The notes below the pieces were generated by a model. It worked only from the letters and a program-made list of their open reading frames with translations. It was not told the DNA's origin and made no database searches. This document shows positions 39,073 through 48,369 of a stretch of DNA of 64,000 nt, piece by piece. Location of the stretch: NCBI GenBank assembly GCA_015060455.1, contig SUYM01000013.1:17692-81691 (forward strand), given 5' to 3'. The translations under genes were made by a program, and so were the position numbers. Positions within the stretch are counted from its first letter, which is position 1. Each line of letters opens with the position of its first letter. Origin of the DNA: Bacteroidales bacterium (GTDB taxonomy: Bacteria > Bacteroidota > Bacteroidia > Bacteroidales > UBA932).

Positions 39073-42000
39073 CTTTTCTTCTGTATATCGAATAATAGAG
39101 CGCCGGAAGCACAAACAGGCTCACAAGAGTTCCAATGGTCATACCCACAATGATCACAATTGACATCGGATATTGGAGGTCATCACCCATATTGCCTCTG
39201 CTGAGGAACGGGCAAACAGCCAAAATCGTCGTAAGCGAAGTCATTATGATTGCCTTCCGCCTTCGGCTACTAGCCTCGGTCACGGCCTGTCTGAGCGCAT
39301 AGCCTTCCTTCCTCATCCTGTTTATCGTGTCTATCTTCAGAATCGAGTCGTTGATCACGATTCCACATATGACTACAAGACCGATCATCGACATCAGATT
39401 GATGCTTAACCCCATAACCCACAGGACAATCAGTGAAGCGAACACATCCACGACTATCTCAGACAAGATTATCACCGGCTGAAGGAGCGACTCAAATTGG
39501 GAAGCCAGAATCAGATATAGCAGCACAACAGCAATAATCAGGACCAGCATGAGTTCCAACACCATCTTCCTGTTCGAGAACCACGAGCCACTATAACTCA
39601 CCTCATATCCGTCATTTTCGCCAACCACGGAATTCACAATTGCCATCACTTCAGGGACATTATCCACATCCAGAGAGACGGGATAATAGTTACCCTCTGC
39701 CCCGGACACAACGGTCTTGAAATCCGCCATATAAGTTTGACGCATAAGTACCGAAACAGGAATCCTTACACCATCCTTGACAATAAATTTCTCCGAAAGA
39801 ATTTCAGCAAGGCTTCCTGCGTCATCTCCGGTAAGCACGGGGATCGTTCTTGCCCCCTGAACAATCGAGAACAATCTGTTTTCATTAAGGGAATTCCTGA
39901 GAACAGATGACAACTCCAAATATGACACATCATACAATGTCATCATCTGCGGATCTGCAATGAAAAGCGCATCGGTCTTTACCGGAACATCCTCAATATG
40001 CACTCCCGGCAGTTTAGCGCGAAGTTTCCCCAGCAACCCACGTAATCCTTCTACCTCAAGACGCGGAAGCGATGCTGGTCTTATCCTTGCGACCAGCGGA
40101 GCCTCGCTTTCGGCGAAAACAGCATCAAAGATATTGCCCGAGACTTCAAACCCATATACAGCAGAAGGATATTTCTCTGAAACGGCCTTTGCCAAAGCAG
40201 TCTTTACTTCTTCGACAGTCTTCATATCCTCGCAGTTCACATAGATTGAGGTTTCTCCGGTTCCAAGTTCACCGCTATGACCGAGGATGAACCTCTGCAT
40301 TCCCACCATTGAGGTGGTCTGAAGGCATTCATTCCGGATCATATTCTCCAGAGATGCTACTCTGCGTTCATTCTCCCAAATGCTTATCTGCTCGTTCCAG
40401 TCGATGGTCATTATAGTCTCCGTATAGGTCATCTCCGGAAGTCTTTCCTTTGGCATCAGTGCAAAACAAACCACGGCTCCCACCACGGACACTGCAAGAA
40501 TGCTCCACGCCACGACTCTATGCTCTATGAACCATCCCATTATTTTCTCGTCCCATCTGCGGAGCGGTTCATCAAAGGATATGCGCTCAAGCAGAGGATT
40601 GGCACGGAAGGACGGAAGCTTGCGATACCACCAATAGTAATAGACAGGTATCACAGTAAGTGTGACCACATAGGATGTCAGCAGGACAATTGTCACAGCC
40701 ATCGCCTGGTCGAAGAAGAGTTCGCCGGCGATTCCGCTGACGAAGATCAAAGGAATGAAAACCGCACACGTAGTAAGTACAGAACTGAGCATCGGTCCTG
40801 CGACCTCCTTGGTGCCTTCAATCACAGCATCCCGCAAAGCCTCTCCTCGCTGCCATCTTCCAGTGATGTTATCTACAAGGACGATGGTATTGTCCGCCAT
40901 CATTCCCACTCCCAGAAGAAGGCCTGAAAGAGATATTATGTTGATGGAAAGCCCCATCACGTAAAAAACGGCCATCGAAAATATCAACGCAACAGGCATC
41001 GTCAGAGACACAAGTGCAGGAGAACGGAAGTCCTTCATAAAGAAGAATATCACAAGACAGGCAAGAATAACTCCTACCATGATGTTCTGCACAAGATTGT
41101 TGATCGAATATTCCAGCAACTGGGTCTGGTCTCGGGTAACAGTAAACTTTATCTCCGGATACTCATTTGAGAAGTTTCCCATCATTGTATCCATACTTCT
41201 TCTCAAAGCGGACATTCTTGCATCGTTCTGCTTGATCACTGCCATACACACTGACCTTTTCCCGTCAGAGCGGACAAGTCCGGTCTTCTTGCCCGGTTGC
41301 TGCTGAACGCTTGCAATATCCTTTATCTGCATCACCCTGTCCCCGGTCCTGAACCAGATGTTCGCAATATCCTCGCAGGCGGCGACGCTAGAAAGGAACT
41401 TTACATTATACCTATACTGGCCGTCGTGGATGGTAAGCGATCCGAGATGGATGTTTGACGAATTTACGATATTCTCGAACTGAGCCTGAGTCAGTCCCAA
41501 CTGATCCAGCTTCCTCTGGTCAGGGATTATCATTATCTGATCATCGATATAACCGCTTATATCCACCATAGCCACCTCTTCCTGCTGTTCCAGACGCTTG
41601 CATATCACGTCCTGCGCAAAGCGGCTCATCTGATTGAATGCCTCTTCGGTATCCTCTACAGGAGTCAGATTTATGTAGAACGCAGGAATATCGGTAGCGC
41701 TGGCTTTCAACACCTTAGGACGGTCTATATCAGGAAGGACAGACATACATCTGTCGATCTTCTCATTCACCTCCACAAACACATAGTCCATGTCAGATCC
41801 GTGACTGAATCTAAGTCTGATAGTGCCGAATCCGTCTCTGGACTCGGTAGTGATCTCTTCCACTCCGTTCACCTGCATCAGTTGTTGACGTAGCGTCTTT
41901 ATGACGCTTTCATCCATCTCTCGTGCAGACATCTGAGAAGAAACCGCCTGAATGGTTATGTAAGGAATATCCATATCCGGAATCAACGACACAGGCAGAA

Positions 42001-42085
42001 GTCTCATGCTCACAATACCGAGCACGACCACCACCAGCATCATCATAGTCACGGAAATCGGTCTATCCAACAGGGTCTTCAGCAT
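39065..42085 (-). CDS. RND-family efflux permease (first of a tandem pair)
   Basis: MLKTLLDRPISVTMMMLVVVVLGIVSMRLLPVSLIPDMDIPYI..., GVGMMADNTIVLVDNI. Confidence 0.92.
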   Translation of the reverse strand: MLKTLLDRPISVTMMMLVVVVLGIVSMRLLPVSLIPDMDIPYITIQAVSSQMSAREMDESVIKTLRQQLMQVNGVEEITTESRDGFGTIRLRFSHGSDMDYVFVEVNEKIDRCMSVLPDIDRPKVLKASATDIPAFYINLTPVEDTEEAFNQMSRFAQDVICKRLEQQEEVAMVDISGYIDDQIMIIPDQRKLDQLGLTQAQFENIVNSSNIHLGSLTIHDGQYRYNVKFLSSVAACEDIANIWFRTGDRVMQIKDIASVQQQPGKKTGLVRSDGKRSVCMAVIKQNDARMSALRRSMDTMMGNFSNEYPEIKFTVTRDQTQLLEYSINNLVQNIMVGVILACLVIFFFMKDFRSPALVSLTMPVALIFSMAVFYVMGLSINIISLSGLLLGVGMMADNTIVLVDNITGRWQRGEALRDAVIEGTKEVAGPMLSSVLTTCAVFIPLIFVSGIAGELFFDQAMAVTIVLLTSYVVTLTVIPVYYYWWYRKLPSFRANPLLERISFDEPLRRWDEKIMGWFIEHRVVAWSILAVSVVGAVVCFALMPKERLPEMTYTETIMTIDWNEQISIWENERRVASLENMIRNECLQTTSMVGMQRFILGHSGELGTGETSIYVNCEDMKTVEEVKTALAKAVSEKYPSAVYGFEVSGNIFDAVFAESEAPLVARIRPASLPRLEVEGLRGLLGKLRAKLPGVHIEDVPVKTDALFIADPQMMTLYDVSYLELSSVLRNSLNENRLFSIVQGARTIPVLTGDDAGSLAEILSEKFIVKDGVRIPVSVLMRQTYMADFKTVVSGAEGNYYPVSLDVDNVPEVMAIVNSVVGENDGYEVSYSGSWFSNRKMVLELMLVLIIAVVLLYLILASQFESLLQPVIILSEIVVDVFASLIVLWVMGLSINLMSMIGLVVICGIVINDSILKIDTINRMRKEGYALRQAVTEASSRRRKAIIMTSLTTILAVCPFLSRGNMGDDLQYPMSIVIIVGMTIGTLVSLFVLPALYYSIYRRKDE

Positions 42086-42089
42086 AACC

Positions 42090-43169
42090 TTATTTCTTTA
42101 ACTGTACCTTTGAACCGTCAGCAAGATTAAGATTACCCTTGACGATTACTTTGTCTCCGTCATTGAGTTTAGCGCCCCTGTCTGCATTGGCCGTAACTAC
42201 ATGTGAATCTCCGTTAGAACGGATAATATTCACGTATGTCCAGTGTGCGACACCATCGTCAGTATAAGTGAAGAGCACATCTAGATTGTCACGCACAACT
42301 ACGGCATTTCTCGGTACCACCAACTGTCTCGGAATCATGCGTTCTACGATCACCTTCACATTCATTCCATCAATCAACGAACCGTCATTACGGACTGTAG
42401 CACGGACCGCAATCTGACCGTTCTTATCGACTGTCGGGTTTATCTCGCTGACCTTGCCTGTAACTGACTTCGACGGATCAGCAAAAGGAATCACCTTCAC
42501 CTGAAGCCCTTTCTCCAGAAATGCATATTCTGATTCCATTACCGAGAAATCCACATCAAGGCTGCTGTCGTCAATCACTGTGCAGAACGGATCAACAGTT
42601 ATCCTGTCGTACTCCTTCAGTTTCAAATCTGCGACTTTTCCACTGTATGGAGCCTTTAGAACGGCCCCCTCAAAGTCCAGTCGGGCTCTTTCCAGACTGT
42701 TCTTTGCAGAAGTATAGCCCGAACGCATCTTTGCCATAGCAAGAACCTTCTGAGGTACGCCTGCAGTATCCTTGGCAGCATAACCCTGACCGGCAAGCAC
42801 ATCGTAAAGTTCCAGTTCCGCCTTTCCCAAAGCAATCTGAGCAGCCTCCATAGAAAGTTTGAGATCAGGTCTGTCAAGTTCCGCAATCACGCTTCCTGCA
42901 GACACCTTTCCCCCATTGACCACATTCAACTCCGACACGATGCCACTGCTTCCAAAAGACAGAGAAGCCCTGCGTCCGGCCTTAAGTTTTCCGTTTGACA
43001 GCAACTGATGGGCAAAGTCCGTCCTCTTCAAAGTAATGACTTCCACCTCATTTATCCCCGGCATGGCAACGATCTTTCCATCCTTAAACTCATCTGCAGA
43101 AGGATTCCCACAGGCTGTGATTGCCATTGTCGTACACATGACGACCATTATATTCAAAAACTTTCTCAT
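42090..43169 (-). CDS. RND adaptor / membrane fusion protein (HlyD-like) lipoprotein
   Basis: Lipobox TACG; SVIAELDRPDLKLSMEAAQIAL..., FEGAVLKAPYSGKVADL. Confidence 0.92.
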   Translation of the reverse strand: MRKFLNIMVVMCTTMAITACGNPSADEFKDGKIVAMPGINEVEVITLKRTDFAHQLLSNGKLKAGRRASLSFGSSGIVSELNVVNGGKVSAGSVIAELDRPDLKLSMEAAQIALGKAELELYDVLAGQGYAAKDTAGVPQKVLAMAKMRSGYTSAKNSLERARLDFEGAVLKAPYSGKVADLKLKEYDRITVDPFCTVIDDSSLDVDFSVMESEYAFLEKGLQVKVIPFADPSKSVTGKVSEINPTVDKNGQIAVRATVRNDGSLIDGMNVKVIVERMIPRQLVVPRNAVVVRDNLDVLFTYTDDGVAHWTYVNIIRSNGDSHVVTANADRGAKLNDGDKVIVKGNLNLADGSKVQLKK

Positions 43170-43267
43170 CTTGCTGTCATTTCAATGTATATTTAATAAT
43201 TGCTGCTCCTTCCTTGTAAATAACTTTATCATATTCTGCCTGAGACGAACTGTTCACGTATCCCACC

Positions 43268-44263
43268 TTAGTCCTTGAAATAGTGATAATATAAGATGTT
43301 GGCTTGATTTGTATTCATACCATATAAAAGGTCATTTGCGTTATCTATTACAAAAACATTTATATATTTATCCAACAAAATACGTTTCCTGAGATTTCCC
43401 TCCCAATCAAACACATGAATTTCCGGTAAAATATCTTCATTAAAAGATCCATTAAAACAAAGCGCATAGATATTATCATTGTAAATACATGGGTAAGAGC
43501 CATAGGCTATATGATTTTCCTTTTCTCCAGGCTTGTATCTACGAAAAGTATTTGGCACACGCACATCTACATCTATTGTGTTCTCCTCATTTATATCCAA
43601 TATTCTAATCTTTCTAAAATTTGCATACAAACTGGCGACTTTATTCTCCGTAGGATGTTTTAGAATATGCTTTATGTAAGTGAATGCCTTCATCTCCCCA
43701 TTATAGTCACCCCATTCCGGATACGCACACAAATACTCCGGCTCATTGTCAGTATATTTATATAAAATGAACTCGGCATCCTCGTTGGCAAGATTCATAG
43801 ACAAATAACCATTTTCTACAAATATTCCATTCTGCGGATGCTTCCGAGTATTTATCTTTGATGACGACAAAATATTAATTTTATCTCCATCAACAACCAC
43901 CTCCTTCTTTAGTCCTCCTACATCCATGCATACAAATCCCTCATTGGTTCCAACTATACTTCTAGCATCAATATGCATAAATTCATTTGGTCCTCTTCCT
44001 TTTATACCAATATTAGTATAATGCCCTGAAAGTGGATCACTGAATATTGAAAACAAGGTATCGCCTTCACACTGATATACAACTAAATTATCACCTTGCA
44101 TAAACATCTTTGCGGGCATCAGCATTTCTCGTGACAAATCTATTTCATGCAGCGAAACTTCACTTGTCACTTCTGCATTTTCAACTATTCGAACGTTTGT
44201 CCGATTGCAGCAAACAAAAATTACCAAAAGGAAGGGTAAAGATATTTTTATAACAGTATTCAT
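43268..44263 (-). CDS. 6-bladed beta-propeller-type lipoprotein (module A)
   Basis: Lipobox-like VCC; IKGRGPNEFMHID; start at 44263 overlaps upstream NVEALA stop as ATGA. Confidence 0.7.
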   Translation of the reverse strand: MNTVIKISLPFLLVIFVCCNRTNVRIVENAEVTSEVSLHEIDLSREMLMPAKMFMQGDNLVVYQCEGDTLFSIFSDPLSGHYTNIGIKGRGPNEFMHIDARSIVGTNEGFVCMDVGGLKKEVVVDGDKINILSSSKINTRKHPQNGIFVENGYLSMNLANEDAEFILYKYTDNEPEYLCAYPEWGDYNGEMKAFTYIKHILKHPTENKVASLYANFRKIRILDINEENTIDVDVRVPNTFRRYKPGEKENHIAYGSYPCIYNDNIYALCFNGSFNEDILPEIHVFDWEGNLRKRILLDKYINVFVIDNANDLLYGMNTNQANILYYHYFKD

Positions 44264-44541
44264 CGCATGCATTTTTGATTTACATTTGATGCAGAGGATA
44301 CTTTTTTGATTGTACAGTCAAAACAATCACGAACCTCCAAATATAAAGAAGGATCATAGTTATCATTGTCCACCTTCCAGCAGTCAACGTAACCATCTGT
44401 ACCTATTTCATTTCGGGCCAAAGCTTCAATGTTTGCGTGAAATAAAGAATCGGACCGATTACTTTTAACAAGCAAAGCAATAGCAATAACATTACATAAA
44501 AGTACAGTAGTAGCGACACAAGCATAAATTCTTTTCATCAT
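44260..44541 (-). CDS. NVEALA-type peptide precursor (module A)
   Basis: TM leader then FHANIEALARNEIG, Cys-containing core CWKV...CFDC...C. Confidence 0.75.
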   Translation of the reverse strand: MMKRIYACVATTVLLCNVIAIALLVKSNRSDSLFHANIEALARNEIGTDGYVDCWKVDNDNYDPSLYLEVRDCFDCTIKKVSSASNVNQKCMR

Positions 44542-44562
44542 ACGATAATTTTAAATTAAACA

Positions 44563-46035
44563 TTAGTCTATCATTTCTTTAACATCAAGATTCAGATTAC
44601 TTCCCTTGATGAAATCATAAAGGGTATATTGTCTCAAAGTGTAATAGTAATCCCAGAAGTTGCTCACATCTGTGATATATTTCCGGAGGGCAGTATTGTT
44701 TTCCAACTGAGCGGTATTAAGTTCCATCACGCTTGCCTTGCCGCTACGGAACTTCTCCATCATAAGTTCATACCTCTCCTGGGCAATCAGCATCGCCCTT
44801 TTAGATACAGAACACTGATGTCTCTGATTATTGAACTGTCCTACTGCAGTAAATATCTTACGACGGAAATCATTCTCTGACTGCTGCACCTGAGCCCTCA
44901 CAACTTCCTGTGCCGCCTTGGCCTTCTGCACCTTACCCTTACCAAGTCCCCAATCAAAGATCGGCACACTGAAAGACAGACCAACAACCTCCTGATCAAG
45001 CAGATCAGAATACACTCCACCGAAATCCGGAGCTGTCTGAGATAATCCGAAACGTGCATTCAGAGACATAGATATCCCTCTCGATGCTTTAGCCTGTGCA
45101 ACAGCCGCCTCAGCATTCAGAAGATTGATCTCATTATTCAGACTGAAGGTTGAATTCTCCAAAGCCTTAGCCATTACCAAATCATAATCAATATACACAT
45201 CCGGAAGATTCGTCTCCAGCACAGGTGTTATCTCATAAGACTCATCGTATCCAAGAACGGAGTTCAACACCATCTGAGCCTCACGGACAGCAACAGAGGT
45301 TTCATTAATGGATATACTGTCATTGAGGACACGCAGTTCCAACTGCAGGAGTTCATCTCTGGTCACTGAGCCCAACGCCTGACGTTCCCTTGCCACACTC
45401 AGCATCTTTCCTGTATTAGTATAGTTACTGGTAGCAATCTCATAGTTCATCCTTGCTAGAATCAGCGAATAATATGCTCGCACAGTATTAATGGTAATCT
45501 GTTCCATAGACTCCAGATACTGTCTCTTTCCCTTCTCATACTCCTTTGGCTCAATCTTCTTGTCCCACTTGAACTGATTGTATGTAAAGAGGGGCTGATG
45601 ATACGATATCGTGATAGGCTGCGAATACCAGGTAAGACTTTTATCCATACCGAACTGATCAATACGGGACAGATCGGAATAAACTGACAGAGTGCCACCT
45701 GTGAATGTCAGATTCTGCTTCACTTGTATGCCTATACTATTCTGAAGGTTATATGAATTCACATACTGGAAACTACCGTCCTCATAACTCTGAATTAAAG
45801 TCAGCGACCTGTCGAAGTTCATAAGCCCTCCGTACAGATTGAACGACGGCAACCGGCTTGCTCTATATGAGCGATATGCCCAATATGTTGAAATAAAGGA
45901 CTGTTTGGCTTCCTTAGCCTCAACCGACTGAGTACGGGAAATGGAAATAGCCTCTGCCATAGATACTGTTTGTGCATCTATGCCAGGCAAAAATGATAAC
46001 CACAGACCAATTGATATAACTAAAAGTTTTTTCAT
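44563..46035 (-). CDS. TolC-like outer membrane efflux protein
   Basis: Signal peptide, two OEP repeats, VGLSFSVPIFDWGLGKGKVQKAKA. Confidence 0.92.
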   Translation of the reverse strand: MKKLLVISIGLWLSFLPGIDAQTVSMAEAISISRTQSVEAKEAKQSFISTYWAYRSYRASRLPSFNLYGGLMNFDRSLTLIQSYEDGSFQYVNSYNLQNSIGIQVKQNLTFTGGTLSVYSDLSRIDQFGMDKSLTWYSQPITISYHQPLFTYNQFKWDKKIEPKEYEKGKRQYLESMEQITINTVRAYYSLILARMNYEIATSNYTNTGKMLSVARERQALGSVTRDELLQLELRVLNDSISINETSVAVREAQMVLNSVLGYDESYEITPVLETNLPDVYIDYDLVMAKALENSTFSLNNEINLLNAEAAVAQAKASRGISMSLNARFGLSQTAPDFGGVYSDLLDQEVVGLSFSVPIFDWGLGKGKVQKAKAAQEVVRAQVQQSENDFRRKIFTAVGQFNNQRHQCSVSKRAMLIAQERYELMMEKFRSGKASVMELNTAQLENNTALRKYITDVSNFWDYYYTLRQYTLYDFIKGSNLNLDVKEMID

Positions 46036-46835
46036 TCAGCATTGTTTACTATCCCAACAATAAAATCACCTGGCATAAAACCAATATACCTGCTGTCACG
46101 TGAATTCAAGACATTATCTCCGCCTAAAAAATACCAATCTGATAAAAATTGATATTCTGATATAACCTTCCCATTCAACAGCAGAACTTCATCTTTTTCC
46201 TCAAGCCACATCCCTGTCTCATAATGAATCTGTTTCCTATAACTTCTATAATTCCCTAACGTCAAATGAATACTCCCACCTTTTTTAGGAACATATATTG
46301 GTCCCATGTCAAGTATTGTCCAGTTCCGCGGTCTGTCCACATTCCATGCATCAACATAGACCCCCATATTCCTCAACTCAGCGTCACCAAGTTCTGAGAT
46401 TTCATTCTGAAAACACTTAGGTCCGAAAGATATTCCATTCTGAGGATGAACATAATGACCATCAACAATCTTGATTGTATCTCCCGGACACCCGTAACAC
46501 CGCTTGACATATACTCGGTTGATAGTAAACGTAATGGAATCACGACACCTGAAATACGGATCATTTATCACAACAATATCCCCCACATTCGCTTCGCGCA
46601 ATCCTGGCATGCGGAAGCACTTAAGTTCAGGAGAATCGAAATTAAAATCAGTATATATTCTTGCACCAAGAGTCAGCTTATTCACACAAACTCTTTCTCC
46701 ATCAAATAACGTTGGTTCCATTGACGATCCCCGTACTATGAAAGTATCACAGATGAACACTCTGACCAGCAGACTAATCACCAATAAAATAGCAGCAGTT
46801 AAAACAACTATTGTTATATACCTGAAAACCTTCAT
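46032..46835 (-). CDS. S26 signal peptidase I
   Basis: VRGSSMEPTLFDGERV (Ser), VYVKRCYGCPGDTI (Lys), FLGGDNVLNSRDSRYIGF. Confidence 0.92.
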   Translation of the reverse strand: MKVFRYITIVVLTAAILLVISLLVRVFICDTFIVRGSSMEPTLFDGERVCVNKLTLGARIYTDFNFDSPELKCFRMPGLREANVGDIVVINDPYFRCRDSITFTINRVYVKRCYGCPGDTIKIVDGHYVHPQNGISFGPKCFQNEISELGDAELRNMGVYVDAWNVDRPRNWTILDMGPIYVPKKGGSIHLTLGNYRSYRKQIHYETGMWLEEKDEVLLLNGKVISEYQFLSDWYFLGGDNVLNSRDSRYIGFMPGDFIVGIVNNAE

Positions 46836-46844
46836 CCCGTATCA

Positions 46845-47123
46845 TCAAAGAATTATTACCTGTGTCAGCACAGTGCCTGATTTCATACTATATAATTCTA
46901 TCATATAGTCACCTGTCGGCTTATTCAATACTATCAGCACCGTATCCTGATATACCCAAAAGTCCTTTGCATGCAGAAGTTCTCTGGATAGCGGCAAAAT
47001 TTCATAAGTCGTCAGGACTTCCGTATCAATTTTATCTAAATCGAAGTTTTTCCTCTTGCCATTCAAAAACATAATCAGCGTTGTATTGACAACTATACAA
47101 AACAGATAGAACGCATATGACAA
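46845..47123 (-). pseudogene. Truncated N-terminal copy of a 6-bladed beta-propeller gene
   Basis: DLDKIDTEVLTTYEILPLSRELLHAKDFWVYQDTVLIVLNKPTGDY... nearly identical (aa and DNA) to 52712-53752, then stops. Confidence 0.85.
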
Positions 47124-47274
47124 AAAAGGAAGCTCTCATAATATCCCAAAAGGACTATTAAACACGCAAATATAATTATATATTTGATTTATAGGAATTC
47201 TAATGTTCAAATTTACGGAATTATCCCTTTTAGGCATGTAAATCTCCTAAACAAAAAAGTAAGAGATACTTATA

Positions 47275-47856
47275 TTATCTCTTACTAACTCTGGGAAGAA
47301 AATATCCTAAAACACATTTAGGATTCCTTACGCATAATTGAATATGATTTTTCTCTTTGAAACCAGCTGTATTATATAAATCTCTTCCTTCCCAAAATGC
47401 AGCACGAATTGAATCATACGGCTTAATTCCATTTTTCTCGTGAAAGTCATGAATTGCTTGAATTACAGCGCAATCAAGGTCTCTTAATAACAAATCACCA
47501 TTTATCCCTCCTTGACGTCCGGCTCTATTTGTGATACTTATCTTTATACTGTCTTCAATAAGACTATCATATGAGGTCTTAATAATCTCTGAAGATTTGC
47601 GTTGTGTCAAATCAAGACAATTACCAAGGTATAAAACAGCACCAACAACAAAAGGGTCATCCTTCTTATACTCTGTAGCAAACTCTAAGGCTCTATCATA
47701 ATCATTTTCCCAAAAATAAATACCACTTCCCAACCAATCATATTTATTTTTGCTTGGCTCTAGGTCTTTTGTACCATTAATCACATCCAAACCAAGCGAC
47801 TTTGCACACCCATGGTAGCCAATTATCAAATTAGGGTAATGTTGTTCCATTTTCAT
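47275..47856 (-). CDS. Putative ADP-ribosyltransferase-like (PARP/ART-fold) toxin
   Basis: IIGYHGCAKS...YDWLGSGIYFWENDYDRALEFA resembles ART YHG...G.Y motifs; ATGA overlap with upstream small ORF. Confidence 0.55.
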   Translation of the reverse strand: MKMEQHYPNLIIGYHGCAKSLGLDVINGTKDLEPSKNKYDWLGSGIYFWENDYDRALEFATEYKKDDPFVVGAVLYLGNCLDLTQRKSSEIIKTSYDSLIEDSIKISITNRAGRQGGINGDLLLRDLDCAVIQAIHDFHEKNGIKPYDSIRAAFWEGRDLYNTAGFKEKNHIQLCVRNPKCVLGYFLPRVSKR

Positions 47857-48059
47857 TTACTACCTATAACTTCTCCGTCCCGATTCAACTCAAGTCCCAA
47901 ACTTCTCAAATACCGACGAGCGGTTCTAACACTTCTTGACTTCTGTCGTCCATATTCCTTCATTTCCTGAATATAATCATCTATTGTAATCGTTGTTTGA
48001 GAACTTTCTCCTTCCCAGACAATAGTTCGACACATAGTTATTTTCTTAATTGATGCCAT
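47853..48059 (-). CDS. Putative antitoxin partner (68 aa)
   Basis: Small ORF immediately upstream, 4-nt overlap with toxin. Confidence 0.55.
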   Translation of the reverse strand: MASIKKITMCRTIVWEGESSQTTITIDDYIQEMKEYGRQKSRSVRTARRYLRSLGLELNRDGEVIGSK

Positions 48060-48369
48060 ATTACAACCTCCTATTTTAAGTAAGTCCCTGCAAATGTAAT
48101 AATTAATTTACAAACTAGACATTGTACAGATGCTATTTCATATATAAATATGACCACTTTCATGCAAATTCTGTACGGTTACTAAAGAGCCTATGAGATT
48201 TACGAAGTGTAATCATCCTATTTTGTTACATGTTATCCCATATATGCTGTGTGTAACTACATATATGGGATTTTTTTATATTTGTGCTTTACAAGTAGTA
48301 GAGTAACAATCTACATTATTAACGTATAGGCTTCTTTACAAGCCTAAAAGGGATAATTCCGCAAATTTA

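Larger units (their letters stand above)
47209..48368. mobile_element. 1.16 kb segment bounded by 34-bp inverted repeats carrying a TA pair (MITE/cassette or inverton candidate)
   Basis: 47209-47242 aaatttacggaattatcccttttaggcatgtaaa vs reverse complement of 48335-48368 aaatttgcggaattatcccttttaggcttgtaaa: 32/34 identical. Confidence 0.6.

Noticed and set aside
43180-43268. Short minus-strand frame ...GYVNSSSQAEYDKVIYKEGAAIIKYTLK*
   Set aside because: No start codon and no recognisable family; may be a gene remnant but too short to support
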